From an uncultured bacterium (GTDB lineage Bacteria > Methylomirabilota > Methylomirabilia > Rokubacteriales > CSP1-6): DNA of 5,619 nucleotides. The notes beneath the pieces were generated by a model, which saw nothing but the letters and a program-made list of their open reading frames with translations, ran no database searches and was not told the DNA's origin. Positions 1 through 5,619 of the stretch are shown piece by piece (within the stretch, counting starts at the first letter, position 1; every line of letters begins with the position of its first letter). The DNA is taken from NCBI GenBank assembly GCA_946479205.1, contig CAMLFJ010000249.1, forward strand, positions 1 through 5,619, written 5' to 3'. The translations under genes were made by a program, and so were the position numbers.

Positions 1-21
1 GAGCCTCCCCCAGAACGGATT

Positions 22-40
22 GCGCCGGCGAAGCCGGCGC
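22..40 (-). terminator. GC-rich hairpin after glnS, candidate terminator
   Basis: A perfect 8-bp inverted repeat, GCGCCGGC-GAA-GCCGGCGC, begins 7 nt beyond the glnS stop codon. On the glnS transcript it folds as an 8-bp stem with a UUC triloop closed by C-G. The sequence after it in the direction of transcription (AATCCGTTCTG) has no real U-tract, so it is not a textbook intrinsic terminator. It may instead protect the 3' end or mark a Rho-dependent or U-tract-poor terminator, as is common in high-GC genomes. The position right after the stop supports a 3'-end role. The termination mechanism is inference. Confidence 0.5.
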
Positions 41-47
41 TCGAACC

Positions 48-1727
<1,680 letters not shown>

Positions 1728-1734
1728 GGCCTGA

Positions 1735-1738
1735 TCCT
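1735..1738 (-). promoter_or_regulatory. Shine-Dalgarno of glnS
   Basis: On the minus strand AGGA lies 7 nt before the ATG (TTAGGATCAGGCC-ATG). The match is short but well placed, and it supports starting GlnRS at the [13 protein letters not shown] terminus. The 37-bp gap upstream (1728-1764) is too short to hold an obvious separate promoter, so glnS may be read mainly from the upstream gene's promoter. Confidence 0.6.
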
Positions 1739-1764
1739 AACATCGGTTGCCCGCCGAACGTGGA

Positions 1765-2529
1765 TCAGGGCCGCCGCGGGCTCCGCGGAGCCTCGAAGTC
1801 CTGAGGCGACTGGCGCCAGACGAGCACGATCTCGTAGTCCGTCGCCTGCTCGGCATGGTCCAGGACGATTCGCGCCACGTCGGGGAAGAGCACGTTGGAG
1901 TTGGCTCCTCCGACGACCGCCACGCGATGGCTCAGGTCGAGGGCCGGCGAGAGATATCTCTCCCGGAGATCACCCCGCTCCTCGTGGAACGAGAGGAACT
2001 CGAGCGGATAGCGAAGCGCCACCACCTTGCCGCCGGCCGCGGGGGTGGCGGGAATGAAATGCCGGGCGGGCCCGCCCGCTTTCAGGACCACGTCGACGAG
2101 CTGCTGGGGCCGGCCGCGGCCGCTCGGCTCGACCACCCACACGCTGCGCTCGCCCGGCTGGCCGGTCCACGTGACCACGTCCCACGGGGTCGTGCCCTCG
2201 CCGGGCTTGATGTCGGCCAGCACGCGCACCGCGCCGTACGCCCGCGCGATGGCCTCGCTCGCCCAGCGGAGGGTCCGGTCGCCGAGGAGCGCCCCGCGAG
2301 GCGCCGCGCCCCGGTCGAGCTTCTCGATCATCTCCTCGAGCCCGGGCCCGGTCGCGCCGTCGACCAGCTCCCCGGGCCTCGCGAAGGCCTTGAATCCCGT
2401 ATCCCACATGCTGACGACCTGGACCCGGTACTCGACGGCCTGCGCCCGGGACGCGGGCGGGAGCAATCCGAGGGCGACGATCGCGCCCATGACGGCGCGC
2501 CGCTGGGTGTGTCTCCTGCGAGTGCTCAT
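1765..2529 (-). CDS. Exported protein of unknown function
   Basis: A 254-aa protein I do not recognise. The N-terminus is a clear export signal: a basic stretch (RRRHTQRR, residues 4-11), a hydrophobic core (AVMGAIVALGLL) and a likely cleavage after AQA at residue 31, giving a mature protein beginning VEYRVQVVSMWD. The twin arginines could suggest Tat export, but the match to the Tat consensus is weak and Sec is equally possible. The mature part is about 223 aa, soluble-looking, with no further membrane span and no cysteine. Recognisable blocks are WDTGFKAFARPGE (42-54), KPGEGTTPWDVVTW (108-121), RYPLEFLSFHEERGD (173-187) and VAVVGGANSNVLFPD (203-217). It ends in a short basic, proline-rich tail (RSPRRP). 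I chose the ATG at 2529 because GGAGG lies 5 nt upstream and the signal peptide follows at once. An upstream ATG at 2595 would add 22 residues before the signal. It lies upstream of glnS and is divergent from gltX. A periplasmic or secreted location is inferred, and no activity can be assigned. Confidence 0.8.
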   Translation of the reverse strand: MSTRRRHTQRRAVMGAIVALGLLPPASRAQAVEYRVQVVSMWDTGFKAFARPGELVDGATGPGLEEMIEKLDRGAAPRGALLGDRTLRWASEAIARAYGAVRVLADIKPGEGTTPWDVVTWTGQPGERSVWVVEPSGRGRPQQLVDVVLKAGGPARHFIPATPAAGGKVVALRYPLEFLSFHEERGDLRERYLSPALDLSHRVAVVGGANSNVLFPDVARIVLDHAEQATDYEIVLVWRQSPQDFEAPRSPRRP

Positions 2530-2533
2530 GCTG

Positions 2534-2539
2534 ACCTCC
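2534..2539 (-). promoter_or_regulatory. Strong Shine-Dalgarno fixing the exported-protein start
   Basis: On the minus strand the sequence before the ATG at 2529 is GGGAGGTCAGC, giving GGAGGT 4-5 nt from the start codon. This near-consensus site decides between the two possible starts in favour of the one directly preceding the signal peptide (2529 over 2595). Confidence 0.8.
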
Positions 2540-2550
2540 CGGCTGGCCGC

Positions 2551-2580
2551 ATTCTCGTCACACGCGGGATGCAAGGGCAA
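2551..2580 (-). promoter_or_regulatory. Candidate leftward promoter for exported protein and glnS
   Basis: Read on the minus strand, TTGCCC (2580-2575) matches the -35 consensus TTGACA at four of six positions. After 18 nt, GAGAAT (2556-2551) matches the -10 consensus TATAAT at four of six, including the important A2 and T6. Initiation would fall near 2544, giving a leader of about 15 nt that contains the strong ribosome-binding site. Spacing and location are good but the hexamers are imperfect. This is a sequence-based guess for a sigma-70-type promoter. Confidence 0.35.
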
Positions 2581-2657
2581 CGCCAGATCACACACTGCGG
2601 CATCCGGTGGGTTCCCGGGCGAACGGGCGTGGGGAGAACGGTCGCCCCGGCAAGGGC

Positions 2658-2666
2658 TGATACAAT
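2658..2666 (+). promoter_or_regulatory. Extended -10 promoter of gltX
   Basis: TGATACAAT matches the extended -10 element TGnTATAAT at all but one specified base and stands out in a very GC-rich background. No good -35 hexamer is seen 16-18 bp upstream (2638-2643 reads acggtc), which is usual for extended -10 promoters. Initiation is expected near 2672-2674, only 2-4 nt before the gltX ATG at 2676. No Shine-Dalgarno lies in the 12 nt before the start, so the mRNA would be leaderless or nearly so. The promoter motif is seen directly, while the start point is inferred. Confidence 0.6.
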
Positions 2667-2675
2667 GAAGCCCCT

Positions 2676-4097
2676 ATGTCCGAGGCAGTGCGGGTTCGCT
2701 TTCCTCCCAGTCCGACGGGCCATCTCCACGTGGGCGGCGCCCGCACCGCGCTCTTCAACTGGCTCTTCGCGCGCCACCACCGGGGCGTGTACGTGCTCCG
2801 GATCGAGGACACCGATCGCTCGCGCTCCACCGAGGAGTACACCCAGTCGCTCCTCGAGGCGCTGCGCTGGCTCGGGCTCGACTGGGACGAGGGCCCGCCC
2901 ACCCCGGGCTACCGTCAGACCGAGCGCTTCGACATCTATCGCGCGCAGGCCGAGCGGCTGCTCGCGGAAGGCAAGGCCTATCGCTGCCGGTGCACGCCGG
3001 AGACGCTGGACGGGCTGCGGAAGATCGCGGAGGCCCGCAAGGAGACCTTCCGCTACCCGGGCACCTGCCGCGAGGCCAACGTGCCCGCGTCCGAGCCTCA
3101 CGCGCTTCGCCTGGCGATCCCGCGCGCGGGCGAGACGGTCGTGGACGACGTGGTCCGCGGCCGGGTGACGGTCAGCCACGCCGAGCTCGACGACTGGATC
3201 CTCGTGCGGACCGACGGCACACCGACCTACAACTTCTGCGTGGTCGTGGACGACGTGACCATGAAGATCACTCACGTCATCCGCGGTAACGATCACCTCT
3301 CGAATACGCCGAAGCAGGTGCTCTGCTACCAGGCCCTCGGCTACCCGCTGCCGGTCTTCGCCCACATCCCGATGATCCTCGCCGCGGACAAGACGCGGCT
3401 CTCCAAGCGGCACGGCGCCACCTCGGTGCTGGCGTTCCGCGACATGGGCCTCCTGCCCGAGGCCATGCTGAACTACCTGGCGCGCCTCGGCTGGTCGCAC
3501 GGAGATCAGGAGATCTTTTCTCGAGAGGACCTGGTGCGGCACTTCGACCTGGCCCACGTGGGCGCGGGCGACGCGGTGTTCGACCTCGAGAAGTTCACGT
3601 GGGTGAACCACCAGTGGATCAAGCGGCTGCCCGCCGCGCGCATCGCGGCCGACCTGGTGCCCTTCCTCGAGCGGGCCGGCCTGCCCGCCCCGCGCGACCT
3701 CGAGTGGCTGGCGCGGGTGGTCGACACGCTGAAGGAGCGCGCCCGCACCCTCATCGAGATGGCCGAGCAGGCCGCGTTCTACCTGCGCCCGCCGGAGGCG
3801 TACGATCCGCAGTCCACCGCCAAGTTCTGGAAGGAGCAGGCCGCCGAGCGCTACGCCATCCTGATCAAGCGCCTCGACGCTCAGGCCTCGATGGACCCGC
3901 AGGCGCTGGAGGAGCTCTACCGCTTCCTCGCCGCCGACCTCGGGCTCAAGCTCGTGGACCTGGCCCAGCTCACGCGCATCGCGCTGACCGGCAAGACCGC
4001 GAGCCCGTCGATCTTCGAGGTGGTGAGCATCCTCGGCAAGCCGGAGACGCTGACCCGGCTCAAGGCGGCCGCGGCCGCGGTGGAGGCCCGCCGGTGA
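2676..4097 (+). CDS. gltX: Glutamyl-tRNA synthetase (GluRS)
   Basis: Cytosolic class I synthetase that charges tRNA(Glu) with glutamate (EC 6.1.1.17). Glu-tRNA(Glu) is also the first substrate of the C5 heme pathway in organisms that use it. The 473 aa match the usual bacterial length. The catalytic domain opens with VRFPPSPTGHLHVGGARTAL, where the HIGH-equivalent HVGG is at 18-21. The second ATP motif is KTRLSKRHGA, with LSKRH at 242-246. WILVRTDGTPTYNFCVVVDD and the HVIRGNDHLSNTPKQ segment are GluRS hallmarks. The C-terminal third (about 330-473) is the helical anticodon-binding region. A zinc-site-like pattern is present at Cys104-x-Cys106-x24-Cys131, but Glu133 stands where E. coli GluRS has histidine. 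The ATG directly precedes the conserved N-terminus and lacks a Shine-Dalgarno. It is first in a plus-strand cluster and overlaps the next gene by four bases. Specificity (discriminating, or also charging tRNA(Gln)) cannot be read off. The linked glnS makes a discriminating enzyme likely. Confidence 0.98.
   Translation: MSEAVRVRFPPSPTGHLHVGGARTALFNWLFARHHRGVYVLRIEDTDRSRSTEEYTQSLLEALRWLGLDWDEGPPTPGYRQTERFDIYRAQAERLLAEGKAYRCRCTPETLDGLRKIAEARKETFRYPGTCREANVPASEPHALRLAIPRAGETVVDDVVRGRVTVSHAELDDWILVRTDGTPTYNFCVVVDDVTMKITHVIRGNDHLSNTPKQVLCYQALGYPLPVFAHIPMILAADKTRLSKRHGATSVLAFRDMGLLPEAMLNYLARLGWSHGDQEIFSREDLVRHFDLAHVGAGDAVFDLEKFTWVNHQWIKRLPAARIAADLVPFLERAGLPAPRDLEWLARVVDTLKERARTLIEMAEQAAFYLRPPEAYDPQSTAKFWKEQAAERYAILIKRLDAQASMDPQALEELYRFLAADLGLKLVDLAQLTRIALTGKTASPSIFEVVSILGKPETLTRLKAAAAAVEARR
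4082..4086 (+). promoter_or_regulatory. Shine-Dalgarno fixing the GTG start of the phosphatase
   Basis: GGAGG lies inside the last codons of gltX, 7 nt before the GTG at 4094. Together with the GTGA stop/start overlap it fixes this start rather than the far upstream ATG of the same frame at 3599, which is buried in gltX. It suggests translational coupling to gltX. Confidence 0.8.
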
Positions 4098-4726
4098 GGC
4101 GGCTCCTGCTCGCGCGCCACGGCCAGTCCGTCTCCAACGCGGTCCGGCGCTTCCAGGGCGCGCAGGACGTGGCGCTGTCGCCGCTGGGCGTTCGCCAGGC
4201 GGAGGCGCTGGGCCTCGCGGTGGGCCGGCGGCCGATCGCCCACGTGTACGTGAGTCCGCTCGAGCGCGCCCGCCATACCGCGCGGGTCGCGCTGGCCGGC
4301 CTCGAGTTGCCGCTGACGGTCGTGGACGACCTGCGCGAGCTGTCGCTGGGCGACTGGGAGGGCTGCACGGTCGAGGAGATCCAGACCCAGCCCGGCGACC
4401 CCTACGCCCGATGGGTGCGCGACCCGGTGCAGTGCCTGCCGCCGGGCGGCGAGCCCCTGGCCGACGTGCAGGCGCGCGTGGTCCGGGTGGTCGAGCAGAT
4501 CGCCGCCGCGCATCCGAACGGCGACGACGTCCTGATCATCTCGCACGGCGGGGTGATCAGCGCGCTGCTCGCCCACTGGCTCGGCCTGCCGCTGTCGTCG
4601 ATCTGGCGGATCGCGGTCAACAACTGCTCGCTCTCCGAGGTTGCCCCGCCGCGGGTGGTCTCGGTGAACGAGACCGGCCACCTGCGCGTCATCGACGCCG
4701 CGGCCACCGCCGCGTTTCATCCCTGA
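4094..4726 (+). CDS. Histidine phosphatase superfamily protein (phosphoglycerate-mutase-like)
   Basis: A 210-aa protein of branch 1 of the histidine phosphatase superfamily (Pfam His_Phos_1). The family works through a phosphohistidine intermediate and includes GpmB-like mutases, CobC alpha-ribazole phosphatase and broad-specificity phosphatases. The catalytic motif LARHGQS starts at the N-terminus, with nucleophile His9 flanked by Arg8 and Gly10. Other family positions are SPLERARHTA (54-63, phosphate-pocket Arg58), the acid Glu82 in RELSLGDWEG (81-90), PPGGEPLADVQ (116-126) and the second catalytic histidine His151 in IISHGG. All catalytic residues are present, so an active phosphatase is likely, but the substrate cannot be named. 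It has no signal peptide, so it is cytosolic. Start is GTG, giving MRRLLLARHG, with a good ribosome-binding site. It overlaps the gltX stop by four bases (GTGA) and is followed 21 bp later by the transporter gene in the same frame. A cobalamin role (CobC) is possible, but no neighbouring cob gene supports it. Confidence 0.93.
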   Translation: MRRLLLARHGQSVSNAVRRFQGAQDVALSPLGVRQAEALGLAVGRRPIAHVYVSPLERARHTARVALAGLELPLTVVDDLRELSLGDWEGCTVEEIQTQPGDPYARWVRDPVQCLPPGGEPLADVQARVVRVVEQIAAAHPNGDDVLIISHGGVISALLAHWLGLPLSSIWRIAVNNCSLSEVAPPRVVSVNETGHLRVIDAAATAAFHP

Positions 4727-4747
4727 TATGGCACGGCTGGGCCTGAG

Positions 4748-5619
4748 ATGACGCTCCTGGCCCTCTTCGGCGGCCTCGCCCTGCTGCTCTACGGCATGCA
4801 GCTCATCGGGGAAGGCCTGCAGCGCGCGGCGGGCGGCCACCTGCGCCACCTGCTCACCAGCATGACCCGCACCCGGCTGGCCGCGGTGGCCTCGGGCGCG
4901 CTCGTGACCTCGATCATCCAGTCCTCCTCGGCCACCACCCTGATGCTGATCGGCTTCGTCTCGGCGGGGCTCCTCACGTTTCGCCAGTCGCTCGGGGTGA
5001 TCCTGGGCGCCGACATCGGCACCACCGTCACGGTGCAGCTGCTCGCCTTCAAGGTCCAGGAGCTCTCGCTGCTCCTGGTCGGGGCCGGCTTCGCGATGAC
5101 CTTCTTCGCGCGCCGGGGCCTGGTGAAGAGCCTGGGCCAGGTGATCCTGGGCTTCGGGTTCATCTTCCTCGGCATGAAGGTGATGAACGACGGCCTCGCC
5201 CCGCTCGTCGAGAACGAGCTCACCCGCAAGGTGCTGGTGGCCCTGGCCGACAACCAGGTCCTCGCCCTCCTGGTCGGGGCGGTGCTGAGCGCGAGCATGG
5301 CTTCCTCCGCGGCGACCATCGGACTGACCCTGTCGCTGGGCCAGCAGGGCCTGCTGCCGCTCGCCGCCGCGATCCCGGTGGTGCTGGGCGCCAATATCGG
5401 CACCTGCGCCACCGCGCTCGCCGCGAGTCTGCGCTCGTCCTCCGACGCGCGCCGGGTGGCGGTGGCCCACATCGCGTTCAAGGTCCTCGGGGTCGCGCTC
5501 GTCTTCCCCTTCATCTCCCCGTTGACCACCGTGGTCGCCCAGACCGCGGGGGACGTGGCCCGCCAGATCGCCAACGCCCACACCTTCTTCAACGTGGCGA
5601 TCAGCGCGCTCTTCCTGCC
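4748..5619 (+). CDS. Na+/phosphate cotransporter family membrane protein, 3' end outside window
   Basis: The first 290 codons of an inner-membrane protein of the Na/Pi cotransporter family (Pfam Na_Pi_cotrans; NptA/YjbB type), with no stop before the window ends. Family members move phosphate, in some cases with Na+. Bacterial homologues usually run to about 540-560 aa with a PhoU-like cytosolic C-terminus, which would lie beyond this window. The sequence is strongly hydrophobic with about eight candidate spans. The family's internal repeat is visible: TSIIQSSSATT (54-64) then GADIGTT (87-93), and 127 residues later SASMASSAATIG (181-192) then GANIGTC (214-220). The second copy lacks the glutamine of QSSS. 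The ATG at 4748 is the only usual start codon in frame after the phosphatase TGA at 4724-4726. Its ribosome-binding site is weak, so re-initiation from the gene 21 bp upstream is plausible. A phosphate substrate is inferred from family membership. Confidence 0.92.
   Translation, partial: MTLLALFGGLALLLYGMQLIGEGLQRAAGGHLRHLLTSMTRTRLAAVASGALVTSIIQSSSATTLMLIGFVSAGLLTFRQSLGVILGADIGTTVTVQLLAFKVQELSLLLVGAGFAMTFFARRGLVKSLGQVILGFGFIFLGMKVMNDGLAPLVENELTRKVLVALADNQVLALLVGAVLSASMASSAATIGLTLSLGQQGLLPLAAAIPVVLGANIGTCATALAASLRSSSDARRVAVAHIAFKVLGVALVFPFISPLTTVVAQTAGDVARQIANAHTFFNVAISALFL

Noticed and set aside
1774..1788. Hairpin CCGCGG-GCT-CCGCGG near the end of the exported-protein gene
   Set aside because: It is within coding sequence (the RSPRRP tail region) with a short 6-bp stem and no U-tract. 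The palindromic halves are common in high-GC sequence, so it is not supported as a terminator before glnS.
2063..2078. 16-bp perfect palindrome CGGGCGGGCCCGCCCG
   Set aside because: It lies inside the exported-protein coding sequence, where codons of very high GC make such palindromes likely by chance. No regulatory context surrounds it.
2529..2595. Longer start for the exported protein at 2595 (22 extra residues)
   Set aside because: The extension would place a non-conserved-looking segment ahead of a classic signal peptide and would overlap the candidate promoter. The strong ribosome-binding site at 2534-2539 fits the start at 2529.
1747..3168. 473-codon open frame on the plus strand
   Set aside because: It overlaps the exported-protein gene in antisense and gltX in another frame. 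The translation is Arg/Ala/Pro-rich low complexity, and its ATG at 2665 falls inside the gltX promoter.
2526..3611. 361-codon open frame on the minus strand over gltX
   Set aside because: It is antisense to conserved GluRS motifs and has no recognisable protein features. It is a by-product of GC bias.
3917..5581. 554-codon open frame on the minus strand
   Set aside because: It lies antisense to the gltX 3' end, the phosphatase and the transporter, all of which have clear family motifs. Its translation is low-complexity, rich in Arg, His, Asp, Gln and Gly, as expected for antisense of high-GC genes.

Overview
This is a gene-dense chromosomal window from a bacterium with very high G+C (about two thirds or more by eye), with strong third-position G/C bias and long spurious antisense reading frames. 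A dedicated glutaminyl-tRNA synthetase, found in only some bacterial lineages, sits close to a glutamyl-tRNA synthetase. The composition would fit an uncultured soil or subsurface lineage such as Rokubacteria/Methylomirabilota, or a high-GC proteobacterium. This is a guess from composition, because no rRNA or diagnostic marker is present. I see no mobile element, CRISPR array or RNA gene.

Layout. Left half, minus strand: a small exported protein of unknown function (1765-2529), then glnS (48-1727) 37 bp downstream. A GC-rich hairpin follows the glnS stop codon. Right half, plus strand: gltX (2676-4097), a histidine-phosphatase-family protein (4094-4726) that overlaps gltX by four bases, and the first 290 codons of a Na+/phosphate-cotransporter-family membrane protein (from 4748, running off the window). 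The two sets diverge from a 146-bp intergenic region (2530-2675). That region holds a near-perfect extended -10 promoter for gltX and a weaker candidate promoter for the leftward pair.

How the genes fit together. GlnRS and GluRS charge tRNA(Gln) and tRNA(Glu) directly. Having both in about 4 kb, transcribed divergently, suggests that the supply of these two aminoacyl-tRNAs could be coordinated. The gltX-phosphatase-transporter set is tightly packed and probably one operon. The phosphatase and the Na/Pi-type transporter hint at phosphate handling, but this is inferred from families only.

Most of the window is ordinary housekeeping sequence. The points most worth a second look are the unrecognised exported protein, the apparently leaderless gltX transcript, the changed zinc-site residue in GltX and the degenerate second signature motif in the transporter. 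I do not see convincing evidence of an entirely new system.
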